Of a stretch of 64,000 bases of DNA, positions 44,977 through 53,692 are shown piece after piece; the stretch's first letter is position 1; each line of letters opens with the position of its first letter. Source of the stretch: Lachnospiraceae bacterium JC7 (GTDB taxonomy: Bacteria > Bacillota > Clostridia > Lachnospirales > Lachnospiraceae); contig ALYD01000010.1 of NCBI GenBank assembly GCA_000513555.1, positions 1 to 64,000 of the forward strand, given 5' to 3'. A program made the translations under genes and the position numbers. A model generated the notes under the pieces. The model worked only from the letters and a program-made list of their open reading frames with translations. It searched no databases and was not told the origin of the DNA.

Positions 44977-46040
44977 AAAGTTGAGTTAATGTACGGTCCA
45001 TCATTATTCTCTATCATCATAATATCATTTTGATGAAATAACCACCGTATTTCCACTCAACTTTGACGTATATTTTCTCAACTTTATCGTGAAGCTCCTC
45101 AATTTCAGCTTTAAAGGTTGATTAAATTTACGGTCATATTCTAGCACTATCCGTATAATTACTCAACCTTTTATGAGGCCTCTGATTTATTCACCGTATG
45201 ATAACTCAACTTTAAATCTATTTCTACCGTAAATATCCTCAATTTATCAGATATCCCGCCGTATTTTTTCTCTAATATATATTCAACTACGGCTCTGATA
45301 GTATGGCTTCACATGTTTTCCGTATCCTTATATGCTGATCCGGTGTATTCCGTAAAATCACTCAACCTATAGAGAATTGCATTTATACCGTACATTTACT
45401 CACCTTTTACAGGTAAACTACACTTTTTTACCGTATTTTTTCTCAACTTTCATATTATTATACTAAAAAAAACACGTATTTACGCCATCTTTCAGGTCCG
45501 GTAACTTACCGTATATTCAATCAACTTTCAACGTAAATTCACTTACTTTTGAATCTATATCTACCGTATGATCACTGTAAAATACCGTATCAAAGCTACT
45601 TATAACCGTAATTTCACTCAACATTCAGCTTCAAATCTCAGTTTCTTTAAGTTTATGGTTAAAATATTCCGTATGAATCATCAACTTTTATCAGTCTGAA
45701 GCTCTACACAGAAGCAACAGCTGTTATGGTACAGTGCATCCGTAAATCCACTCAATTATCCGTTTTTTGCACGTATGATCACGCAATTCACCGTATAATA
45801 AGTCAACTTATACGTATATTTTCTCTGATTTTCCGTATGTTTTCTCAACATTCCCGTATTTCCACTCTATCTTCTCCGTACTTTAACTCGCTTCTTTCCG
45901 TACAGCTGCTCACTTTTCAACGTATGAGTACTCAACTTTGACCGGGTTTCTTCTATAAGATTATAAAATAAATAAAATATATAAATTAAATATTAACTAC
46001 TACTACAATAATCACGTAGGAGTTGAATGATTTTACGGTC
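44977..46040. repeat. Iteron array: replication origin of the replicon
   Basis: About 25 direct copies of a 20-bp unit, consensus MCGTATnnnnnCTCAACTTT, lie between rep and parB. Start points include 45045, 45066, 45151, 45194, 45227, 45350, 45388, 45431, 45509, 45564, 45585, 45606, 45669, 45740, 45771, 45791, 45812, 45833, 45854, 45876, 45898 and 45920. Many neighbours are 20-22 bp apart, close to two helical turns. Three inverted copies lie near 44977, 45111 and 46017. Iterons bound by Rep_3 initiators are the usual origin signal. Confidence 0.88.
45953..46013. other. AT-rich candidate DNA unwinding element
   Basis: About 60 bp almost free of G and C next to the last iteron. It ends in ACTACTACTAC (45996-46006), which reads TAG-TAG-TAG on the minus strand, similar to DnaA-trio elements. 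No clear DnaA box was found beside it. Confidence 0.55.
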
Positions 46041-46061
46041 TTTTCCTAAAGTTGGTTTAAA

Positions 46062-46115
46062 TAAAAAAATCCGTCCGAAGTTGAACCGGAATATCTCAGA
46101 CTCAACTTCAGACGA
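46062..46115 (-). terminator. Intrinsic terminator of the parAB operon
   Basis: On the minus strand a 13-bp stem (46102-46114 with 46072-46084, one mismatch) is followed by an ATTTTTTTA tract, just after the parB stop. The arms contain the GAAGTTGA/TCAACTTC word that also occurs in the iterons. Confidence 0.7.
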
Positions 46116-46152
46116 ATTAAATATCATATCTATCCTGAATAGATCATCATTT

Positions 46153-47373
46153 TCAGTTTTCATCAATCAGTGCTTTAAGATCATCAATAATAGCCTTGAT
46201 TTTCTGTATATCATTTTTTGTAAACTGATAGCCTCGTTTTTCTTTCCTTTTTCCTAACTTGACAACATTGTCATTGATCTTTGACAACATTTCATTTACA
46301 GCTATAGGAGCCGATATGCCGATGGTTTTGTTCAACTGCTCTGCATCTGCTTCCTTGGCATCCTTAAGTATCTTCTGATACTTGTCTGCTTTTTCTCTGG
46401 CCCTTCTGAGCTGCGCCTGTGTATTGATAAGTTCCTGGGATGCTGTTTCACTGCTATCCTGTTCCTCCTGAACCATGGATTCCAGTTCAATAGTTTTATT
46501 TTTTAAGCGTGTGATCTCAGCTTCCTGTTCTCTTAACTTCTGTTCATTCTCTTTCAGACGTTCTTCCGCAATTTTTTGTGCCTTTTGATTTTCTTCATCC
46601 TGTGCTTTTAACTGCTGATATTCGTCTTCCGTTATGGTTTCATCGTGTTCTGTAATAAATTTGAGTATATAATTCTGAACATCTATACTTCTTGACGCGT
46701 ACTGATTTGCCTGATTAATGGTTATCTTTTCTTCATCAAGTAAATTTTGTAATCCTACAATGAGATTCTTGTTTATGGAATCATACTTTCGTATCTGTCT
46801 GGAGGATATAGAAAGTTTATCTGCAATTCTGTCGTATAATTTTTTCTCGACTCCTCTTTTCTGAAGTAGTTCCATCAACCTTGCCACCCTGACTCTCATG
46901 TCGCCGGGATGTGAAGCCTCAGAAACTGCATCATAGTTCATAAGCAGATTTAATTCTTCAAGTTCGGTCCAGGGGATATCGTCTCTAAGTATAAGGGCCG
47001 GGATCTTTCTGTGCATGAATGATGACTCGTGTTCAAGTATCATTCCGAAAGCTGCATATCTTCTGTGTCCGGAAACAATTACATAGTTTCCTGTAGGACG
47101 TCCCGTTCTTGATTCTCCGCCGTCAAATTCTCTTGCTATAACTATAGCTGACTGAAAACCGTTACGTTTGATATTTTCTGCAAATACATCTATGTCAGTA
47201 TCATCTATATCTCTGTTATTTGGAAATGGTACGAGTTTTTCGTACTGAATCATTTCGATTTTTGACCCGTTTCCGAGGTCCAGACTCACTGTATCCAGTT
47301 TTTTCTGAGTATTCTGGAGTAATATCTGTTTATTTCCATATCCTAAAGGTGCCGGATCTTTCTTTGACGCCAT
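46153..47373 (-). CDS. parB: ParB-family partition protein with long coiled coil
   Basis: 406 residues from the ATG at 47373 (GGAGG at 6-nt spacing). The N-terminal ParB/Srx-like domain has IQYEKLVPFPNNRDIDDTDIDVFAENIKRNGFQSAIVI and VSGHRRYAAFGM. A helix-turn-helix region follows (IADKLSISSRQIRKYDSINKNL). From about residue 245 to 345 it is strongly coiled-coil (Glu/Lys/Gln heptads), which is longer than in chromosomal Spo0J. It binds centromere sites and works with ParA. The gene follows parA by 60 bp. Confidence 0.88.
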   Translation of the reverse strand: MASKKDPAPLGYGNKQILLQNTQKKLDTVSLDLGNGSKIEMIQYEKLVPFPNNRDIDDTDIDVFAENIKRNGFQSAIVIAREFDGGESRTGRPTGNYVIVSGHRRYAAFGMILEHESSFMHRKIPALILRDDIPWTELEELNLLMNYDAVSEASHPGDMRVRVARLMELLQKRGVEKKLYDRIADKLSISSRQIRKYDSINKNLIVGLQNLLDEEKITINQANQYASRSIDVQNYILKFITEHDETITEDEYQQLKAQDEENQKAQKIAEERLKENEQKLREQEAEITRLKNKTIELESMVQEEQDSSETASQELINTQAQLRRAREKADKYQKILKDAKEADAEQLNKTIGISAPIAVNEMLSKINDNVVKLGKRKEKRGYQFTKNDIQKIKAIIDDLKALIDEN

Positions 47374-47433
47374 TTTTTCCTCCGTATATCTGATGTCCGG
47401 ACGTATTTTGTCTGTCATCATATCTAAAATAAA

Positions 47434-48264
47434 TTATCTTTGTTCCATGTCGAATCTTGTTTTCGTATTGGAATATTCTCGTATTAATTTTTTATAGTCA
47501 TCCAGATCTATAAGAGACAACTGTTGAGCTACATTGATATAGTCGGTTCCTGCATTGGTCTTTTTGTCATAGTAGTATATAGGCATATATCTGGACAATG
47601 ACTCTGCTATGTTGTTATCGTCTCTGATCACGGACTTCAATGCTATATTCTGGAACATGGAATCGTAAGCAGAATATTTCTGACGCACAAGAGTTGTTCT
47701 TGCCTTTACATGGGCAAGCAATACACCGATGATCTGTAATTCACTGTTATAGTCTGACTGTATTCTATAATAGTCTTCAATTACATCTGATATTCCATCG
47801 TATGAAAAGTTAGCTGAATCCACAGGTATCAGAACATAATCTGATGCAATAAGAGACATGTCTGAGAAACTGTCGGCTGCCGGATTGTTATCGATGATTA
47901 TGGTGTCATAATTTGATTTTAATTTATCCAGAACATCTTTAAGTCTGTAAAGATCCTTTTCCTGATATCCGTTACTGTAAAAATACTGGTCTGGTCTTTT
48001 TACGTGCTTGTTATTGGGAAGGACATCTACACCGAATTCAGAGTGTACCAATACATCATCTATGGAGGCATCACCAAACAGAAGATCGGTTATATCAGGT
48101 TTTTCTTCATCAAATGCTCTGTACACCTGACTGGAATTACCCTGACAGTCCATGTCTACTATAAGTGATCTTTTGCCAACTAATGTTGGAATGCATGCAA
48201 GCTCTACACAGCTTGTGGTCTTTCCGACACCACCCTTTTTGTTAAATGCACATAATATACTCAT
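47434..48264 (-). CDS. parA: ParA-family partition ATPase
   Basis: 276 residues from the ATG at 48264 (GGAGG upstream). The deviant Walker A motif is FNKKGGVGKTTS; IVDMDCQGNSS is the A' motif and IIIDNNPAADSF the Walker B region. There is no N-terminal helix-turn-helix, so it is the short, type Ib-like or chromosomal Soj-like class. It moves replicon copies using ATP, in partnership with the ParB encoded next. Confidence 0.92.
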   Translation of the reverse strand: MSILCAFNKKGGVGKTTSCVELACIPTLVGKRSLIVDMDCQGNSSQVYRAFDEEKPDITDLLFGDASIDDVLVHSEFGVDVLPNNKHVKRPDQYFYSNGYQEKDLYRLKDVLDKLKSNYDTIIIDNNPAADSFSDMSLIASDYVLIPVDSANFSYDGISDVIEDYYRIQSDYNSELQIIGVLLAHVKARTTLVRQKYSAYDSMFQNIALKSVIRDDNNIAESLSRYMPIYYYDKKTNAGTDYINVAQQLSLIDLDDYKKLIREYSNTKTRFDMEQR

Positions 48265-48373
48265 GATTCCTCCGCACAAACGTTCGATAAAACTCAATAC
48301 CTTTAATTATTGTACATCATTTTTTGCGTAAATGAAATATTTATGTATCAAGTTTTTTTGTTTATACATTTTT

Positions 48374-48691
48374 TTATATTTCAACTCTATATGTATTCCT
48401 GATCATTTCCTTCTCTTTTTCTGAAAGCTTTGATTTTTCAAATCTATACTTCTGTTTTATATCAGGATATTTTTGTTCATCAACTTTACCCATGAACATT
48501 TCATAAGGTCGTACATATAACTGGCAGTCACCGTACAGGGCCTGATAGACCATCATAGGTTCTCTTGTTTCTGTATGTGTTGCGATTCCGATTATTTTAT
48601 ACAAATATGTTGAGCTGTTTTGATCTACAGTTTCTCTTTTAAAATGCTTCACTACATCACCCGGGTTAAAATCTCTTTTTTTTGTTTCCAT
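48374..48691 (-). CDS. DUF1653 small protein
   Basis: 105 residues from the ATG at 48691, with AAGGAG close upstream. It has the DUF1653 pattern: FNPGDVVKHFKRETV, YLYKIIGIATHTETREPMMVYQALYGD and LYVRPYEMFMGKVD. These are small beta-rich proteins of unknown role, widespread in bacteria. Located 110 bp upstream of parA on the same strand, it may be part of the partition transcript. Confidence 0.8.
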   Translation of the reverse strand: METKKRDFNPGDVVKHFKRETVDQNSSTYLYKIIGIATHTETREPMMVYQALYGDCQLYVRPYEMFMGKVDEQKYPDIKQKYRFEKSKLSEKEKEMIRNTYRVEI

Positions 48692-48998
48692 ATTTTTCTC
48701 CTTCATTTTTATCTTCTGATCAACATTGGATAGCTGTAAAAAAATCTTTGCCATTTTTTGGATATTTGTGTATGAGATTATTTTTTGATTTGATTATATA
48801 TCATCTTGAAATTTGAGATAATTTTATCCATGTAATAATTATATGTAATTAAAGTATCCGATGAATATTTTCATAGTGTTGATTTAAAGTATTTATCTTT
48901 ATTTTATTGCAAGCTTTTATATTTATAAATATTGTTTTTTAAATTGTTTTTCACAGATATTAATTATTTTCGATTACATAACTACTGACTTTAAAAAT

Positions 48999-49336
48999 GT
49001 GAACTCGGTTCAAAAAATTATGTTCAGCTAAAGTTTTAATCCGGGTATTATAGGGGGATTATGGAAAACAATATGTGAAGATAAATTTAACGGATCAGTC
49101 ACTTAATTTTAAATATTTAAAGTGGAAAATTTGCGTAATTATACCGTGCAGAGGTGCGTGAAACATCCTGAAGGAGAGTATAACGGATAAAAGAAAAGCA
49201 CAACATATAGTTGGTGCAAAAGTGATAAATCCGATATATGGTATTTTCTTAAGCTGTGAAACATTTTTCGGAAAGTCGTGAAACATCAGGAAGAGAAGGT
49301 GTGAAACATAGAAGGAAATTAATGAACCCGGTTCAC
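48999..49336. repeat. Candidate centromere: four GTGAAACAT direct repeats flanked by a near-palindromic motif
   Basis: GTGAAACAT occurs at 49158-49166, 49256-49264, 49278-49286 and 49301-49309, all in one orientation, mostly followed by a purine-rich GAAG-like tail. It equals one half of the parS palindrome TGTTTCACGTGAAACA. The set is bracketed by GTGAACTCGGTTC (48999-49011) and TGAACCCGGTTCAC (49323-49336). The array lies 0.9 kb upstream of parA. Otherwise 48692-49515 shows no credible gene. Confidence 0.5.
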
Positions 49337-49515
49337 ATTTTAAACCGGAGAAGATTAAAATATCATTCTGGATTTACCATTATATATAATATTTGAAGAA
49401 AGAGATTTAGCGTGGCAGATGTACTGCCACGCCATAGGAAAAAGAAGACTAATATTCATAGTCAGAGGTTTGAAATTATAAATGATATATTTAGACCCAA
49501 CAATATGTGATGAGT

Positions 49516-49731
49516 TTAGGAATTAACGCAACGTTTAACAGTACGATGATTATTTGGAGTTGATCTTTCGACATCAATAAATGTAAAGGATCTGTCTTTA
49601 TTCTTTTTATGTCTGTTCTTTTCAATAGAAGAAGACTGATAAAGAAAAAGAGAAACAATAGCATCAAGAATGTAATAACCCAAAGTGACGATAGCAGTAA
49701 CAAGAATCAAATTCATGATAATAATGTCCAT
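49516..49731 (-). CDS. Small membrane protein of unknown function
   Basis: 71 residues from the ATG at 49731, with GGGGGAGG at 6-nt spacing, a near-ideal site. An N-terminal hydrophobic stretch (MDIIIMNLILVTAIVTLGYYILDAIVSLFL) is followed by a basic tail with many Lys, Arg and His. It resembles no family I recognise. The strong ribosome binding site argues it is real. Confidence 0.6.
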   Translation of the reverse strand: MDIIIMNLILVTAIVTLGYYILDAIVSLFLYQSSSIEKNRHKKNKDRSFTFIDVERSTPNNHRTVKRCVNS

Positions 49732-49995
49732 TTTGTCCTCCCCCATTAAAATTTATTATTAATTTGATTTAGAAATAAATACGACGATAATTAAAGCATT
49801 TATAAGGCGAATATGAAAAAAGTATAAAATGTATAAAAAAAGAAAGAAATGTAATAACTTTGTAAAAACTAATTATATTGTAAATATAAAATGAATCTAA
49901 ATAAAGATTATACTACGTAAAAAAACTTATATATTCATGATTTGTGAGAAGTGCACAATTTAAAAACGAAAAATTGTACAAATTTAAAAACGTTA

Positions 49996-50023
49996 TTGAC
50001 ACAGCATAAGAAGACGTGATAGA
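49996..50023 (+). promoter_or_regulatory. Candidate promoter for the 33-residue ORF
   Basis: TTGACA (49996-50001) and GATAGA (50018-50023) are separated by 16 nt. Just upstream the word TTTAAAAACG occurs twice, about 22 bp apart, as a possible operator. The remainder of 49732-50103 is AT-rich with no gene seen. Confidence 0.45.
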
Positions 50024-50103
50024 GTTCACCACCGTCACAGGGAAGTGATTCGCTCAAGTAAACAGGATTCAATTTTGAACTTGTTTTTAGAAAGGAGTCA
50101 TAA

Positions 50104-50205
50104 ATGAGATCTTTAATAAAGTTTTTAAATGATTTTTCCAGATGTGTACGATTCGCTAATGAATATAGATGGAATGATGATTTCCGTCAGTTCATAATCG
50201 AATAA
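50104..50205 (+). CDS. 33-residue small protein with strong ribosome binding site
   Basis: ATG is preceded by AGAAAGGAG at about 6-nt spacing. The 33-codon frame begins MRSLIKFLNDFSRCVRFAN and ends in FRQFIIE. It is amphipathic, rich in Phe, Arg and Asp, with one Cys, and has no signal peptide or membrane segment. A candidate promoter with TTGACA lies 100 bp upstream. Function unknown; a regulatory or replicon-maintenance peptide is conceivable. Confidence 0.5.
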   Translation: MRSLIKFLNDFSRCVRFANEYRWNDDFRQFIIE

Positions 50206-50715
50206 TGTTTGATTTGTATTTATCTGATCTGCAGAGAGAAGCCATTCACTCTTTAACGATCTGATCATATTATTTCAGATCATGCGGACAGGTATTTGAC
50301 ATAAATTGTTGGCTTTGTTTACATGACAAGCCAGTGATATTGCTTAAATACTCATCATCACACAATTTGGGTCTTTACGAAGAAACTAAATAGTATTTGC
50401 CAGTATACTACTCGCTGAAAGTGTAAAATCTTTCGTACATACTAACTATATAAATTAGTTCAAACTTCATGCCAGGGAGTTTGTCCTGATAAAATGGTTT
50501 CCTTGTATCCCCTTCAATATACGGAACAACCGTAAATATTATCTCCTGAAAGAATATAATATAGCTAGATGTATTTATAGGATGATTTGTTTGGACCTTA
50601 TTATGATGTGTGAATGATGAGTGAAGCTCTATCTACTTATAAGAAAATTGATATTTATATCATGCGGCAGGATGTGAACCCGGTTCACATCCTGCTTTTC
50701 ATTTATGAAAAAAAT
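50206..50715. other. Gap without recognisable genes; two hairpins
   Basis: About 510 bp of AT-rich sequence. GATCTGA/TCAGATC forms a small hairpin near 50260-50285. GCAGGATGTGAAC/GTTCACATCCTGC (50667-50695, loop CCG) is a perfect 13-bp hairpin that contains the third GTGAACCCGGTTCAC copy and lies just past the RpiR stop. Confidence 0.5.
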
Positions 50716-51459
50716 TCAGTCCTGTCTTAGGATATAGGTAAGAATCTCAACCAGTATGATCATTATGGCCTGCTGATCAAGAGTGAGAATGCCGCTGTGG
50801 GTAGAAGGCAGTGAGATAATATTGGTAAAGTTGAGTTTCTTTGTTTTTTTGCCGGTTGTTGTAATAAGCCAGAACTTGTCTGTGAGCTGGGCAATGTCAT
50901 TAATAATGGTCTGATATGACCTCATATCATGCAATACACTGAAAACAATTACGGTAGAATTTTGATCGATAATTTTCTCATAATGTTCATATGTAAGAAG
51001 ATCAGATGCTGTCATACAGGTAATGCCGAGATTAGTCATATTCATGGCGAGTTTATCGCATACGACTTTATTTCTGTAGCGTCCCAGAGCGACAACTTTG
51101 TCGGATCCGGTGATATCCTCAGCCAGTTTTTTTAATGAAGCATCACAGGAACCCGGGATGGAAAGAATTGCTTCAGAAAAAGCATTAGCGATCTTCGTAA
51201 CAGGATCATCGGAAACGGAGTTCTTATCTTTTAAACGAAGCCATGATTCAACTTCAAATTTAAATTCCTTATAACCGTTAAAACCAAGTCTCTTACAGAA
51301 ACGAAGCATGGCAGAGGTGGATACACCGGCAAGGCTTGCTATCTGAGTGATGGTATAGTTATGGATAAGATCCGGATCTTTTGAAATAAGATTATACAAT
51401 TTGCGCTCGTTGGAAGTGTATGAATTCTTAAAATGATCCAATGTTTCGATTATATTCAT
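50716..51459 (-). CDS. RpiR/MurR-family regulator with SIS domain
   Basis: 247 residues from the ATG at 51459 (GAGG upstream). The N-terminal HTH_6 domain (YNLISKDPDLIHNYTITQIASLAGVSTSAMLRFCKRLGFNGYKEF) is followed by a SIS domain from about residue 105 (KVVALGRYRNKVVCDKLAMNM, TVIVFSVLHDM). Such regulators usually sense phosphosugars. It is divergent from the flavoprotein reductase gene with a 24-bp dyad between them, which it may bind. Confidence 0.88.
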   Translation of the reverse strand: MNIIETLDHFKNSYTSNERKLYNLISKDPDLIHNYTITQIASLAGVSTSAMLRFCKRLGFNGYKEFKFEVESWLRLKDKNSVSDDPVTKIANAFSEAILSIPGSCDASLKKLAEDITGSDKVVALGRYRNKVVCDKLAMNMTNLGITCMTASDLLTYEHYEKIIDQNSTVIVFSVLHDMRSYQTIINDIAQLTDKFWLITTTGKKTKKLNFTNIISLPSTHSGILTLDQQAIMIILVEILTYILRQD

Positions 51460-51566
51460 CGTTCGGCCTCTGCAATTATTAATAAACACTAAAGTCGTGA
51501 ATAATATAACAAAAAAGCGTTGCAATATCTACATCCCGATGATAATATTCTCACATAAAATCATAA

Positions 51567-51590
51567 TTGTTTGACAAAATTGTCTAACAA
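51567..51590. promoter_or_regulatory. 24-bp dyad between rpiR and the reductase gene
   Basis: TTGTTTGACAA (51567-51577) and TTGTCTAACAA (51580-51590) are inverted copies with one mismatch and a 2-bp centre. It overlaps a possible TTGACA -35 for the reductase gene, so it is a plausible RpiR operator. Confidence 0.5.
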
Positions 51591-51612
51591 TATTCGATGA
51601 GAGGAAAAACAT

Positions 51613-53628
51613 ATGAAAAAAACAAACATTGGAAGAAAAGTAACCTCCGTTGTGTTAGCCGGTACCATGGCTGCAGCAGCACTTGCCGGCTGCGGATCAA
51701 GCGCTAACACAGCAGCAACAACAGCAGCACCTGCTACAGAGGCTGCAGCACCTGAGACAACAACAGCTGCTGAACAGCCGGCAGAGGGCGGTGCATCCGG
51801 AACATTTTCAGGAGAAGCTGTTGGAATGGGCGGTGCAAGTAATCCTGTCAAGGTAACACTTACACTTGATGCCGGAAAGATCGCAGATGTTAAGATCGAA
51901 GGCGCTGCAGAGACACCCGGTATCGGAAGCAAGGCTATCGAAGAGTTCCCGGCAAAGATGATCGCAGGAAATACAGTTCAGGTTGATGCGATTTCCGGAG
52001 CAACCATCACTTCAAAGGCTATCGTAGAGGCAGCTACAGCAGCACTTGCTGAGGCAGGTCTTAAGCCAGAGGATCTTGAGTCTGTAGAAGTAGAAGCAGC
52101 TGCAGCACAGGCTGAGGATATGTCTATTGATGCAGATATCGTTGTTGTAGGTATGGGTGGTGCAGGTATGACAGCAGCCATTACAGCAGCCGATGCAGGA
52201 AAGTCAGTAGTTATTCTTGAGTCACAGCCTATGGGCGGCGGAAATACTGTTCGTTCAACCGGTGGACTTAATGCTGCAGGAACAGAGGAGCAGAAGTCAA
52301 ACGAGTTCACAGAGGCTGACGGTGTTGAGAAGACACTTAAGACAGCCAAGGAGAAGTGGGCTGATAATGAGACCATAACCAAGCTTGCTGCAACAGTACA
52401 GCAGCAGTGGGATGCTTATAAGGCTTCACCTGATGGATACTTTGATTCAGCAGAGCTTATGGCTCTTGATACAATCATCGGTGGTCACGGAATCAATGAT
52501 CCTGAACTTGTATCAACACTTACAAACGGTTCAGCAGGAGCTATTACATGGCTTAAGGATCACGGCGCAGATCTTCCATCAGTTGGTGCAGCCGGCGGTG
52601 CTTCAGTTAAGCGTATCCATCGTCCTGTAGACGACAAGGGCAAGACAAAGGCAGTTGGTGCTTACATCGTTCCTGTTCTTACAAAGAACGTTGAGGACAG
52701 AGATGGAATCGAAGTTTACTACAACACAACAGCTAACAAGATCCTTATGGAAGACGGTAAGGCAGTTGGTGTAGTTGCAGAAGGTGAGACAGGAAACACA
52801 GTTACTGTCAATGCCAAGGCAGTTATCCTTGCAACAGGTGGTTTCGGTGGAAACCAGGATATGGTTGTGAAGTACAGACCTGACCTCAAGGGATTCGTTT
52901 CAACAAATGCTGACGGTGCCAAGGGACAGGGTATCACTATGGCAACAGCTGATGATGTAAAGGCTGATGTAGTAGATCTTGATCAGATCCAGATCCATCC
53001 TACAGTTCATACTGATCCGGATGGAAATGCTCATCTTATCACAGAGGGTGTTCGTGGTGACGGTGCTATCCTTGTAAACAAGGAAGGAAAGAGATTCTAC
53101 GACGAAGTTTCTACAAGAGATAAGGTTTCTGCAGCTGAGATCGAGCAGACAGACGGTGTTGCATACCTCATCCTTGATCAGACAATGATCGATGGATCAG
53201 CTGTATATCAGGGATATCTTGATGCAGGTTACGGCGTAAAGGGCGAGACATACGAGGAGCTTGCAAAGGCTATCGGTATTCCAGAGGATGCATTCAAGGA
53301 GACAATGGAAGGCTGGGCTAAGATCTGGGCTGATAAGGCTGATCCTGAGTTCGGACGTACATCATTCTCTAACGAGAACAGCCTTGATAAGGCACCTTAC
53401 TATGCTATCCTTGTATCACCTGGTATCCACCATACAATGGGTGGTCTCAAGATCAATACAGCTACAGAAGTTATCAACACAGATGGCAATGTAATTCCTG
53501 GTCTTTTCGCAGCCGGTGAGGTTACCGGAGGCGTACATGGAGGAAACCGTCTTGGTGGTACAGCTGTAACAGATATCATCGTATTCGGTCAGATCGCAGG
53601 CGACAGCGCTGTAAAGTACGTTGGATAA
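51613..53628 (+). CDS. Flavinylated fumarate-reductase-like lipoprotein
   Basis: A 671-residue protein: lipobox at Cys27 (LAGC), Ala/Thr-rich linker, FMN_bind domain at about 64-145 with DAISGATITS (SGAT 128-131), then an FAD_binding_2 reductase domain. The latter has DADIVVVGMGGAGMTAA, ESQPMGGGNTVRSTGG, the substrate-region HTDPDGNAHLITEGVRGDG and GNRLGGTAVTDIIVFG. This is the layout of extracytosolic fumarate, urocanate and related reductases, in which the covalent FMN feeds electrons to FAD. The acceptor cannot be named. Strong codon bias suggests high expression. It is divergent from the RpiR gene and ends at a strong terminator. Confidence 0.88.
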   Translation: MKKTNIGRKVTSVVLAGTMAAAALAGCGSSANTAATTAAPATEAAAPETTTAAEQPAEGGASGTFSGEAVGMGGASNPVKVTLTLDAGKIADVKIEGAAETPGIGSKAIEEFPAKMIAGNTVQVDAISGATITSKAIVEAATAALAEAGLKPEDLESVEVEAAAAQAEDMSIDADIVVVGMGGAGMTAAITAADAGKSVVILESQPMGGGNTVRSTGGLNAAGTEEQKSNEFTEADGVEKTLKTAKEKWADNETITKLAATVQQQWDAYKASPDGYFDSAELMALDTIIGGHGINDPELVSTLTNGSAGAITWLKDHGADLPSVGAAGGASVKRIHRPVDDKGKTKAVGAYIVPVLTKNVEDRDGIEVYYNTTANKILMEDGKAVGVVAEGETGNTVTVNAKAVILATGGFGGNQDMVVKYRPDLKGFVSTNADGAKGQGITMATADDVKADVVDLDQIQIHPTVHTDPDGNAHLITEGVRGDGAILVNKEGKRFYDEVSTRDKVSAAEIEQTDGVAYLILDQTMIDGSAVYQGYLDAGYGVKGETYEELAKAIGIPEDAFKETMEGWAKIWADKADPEFGRTSFSNENSLDKAPYYAILVSPGIHHTMGGLKINTATEVINTDGNVIPGLFAAGEVTGGVHGGNRLGGTAVTDIIVFGQIAGDSAVKYVG

Positions 53629-53648
53629 AAAATAACATATAGTTTTTT

Positions 53649-53682
53649 GAGGAATGTGGTTTTCCCACATTCCTCTTTTTTT
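53649..53682 (+). terminator. Intrinsic terminator of the reductase gene
   Basis: GAGGAATGTGG and CCACATTCCTC pair perfectly with a 5-nt loop and are followed by TTTTTTT. Confidence 0.9.
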
Positions 53683-53692
53683 CGCGATAAGA

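Noticed and set aside
45045-45939. Possible CRISPR array
   Set aside because: Repeats are short, degenerate and contiguous with no spacers of fixed length, and they sit beside a Rep_3 gene, so they are iterons.
49095-49286. 63-codon ORF on the minus strand across the GTGAAACAT repeats
   Set aside because: No ribosome binding site, atypical composition, and its GTTTCAC words are explained by the repeat array.
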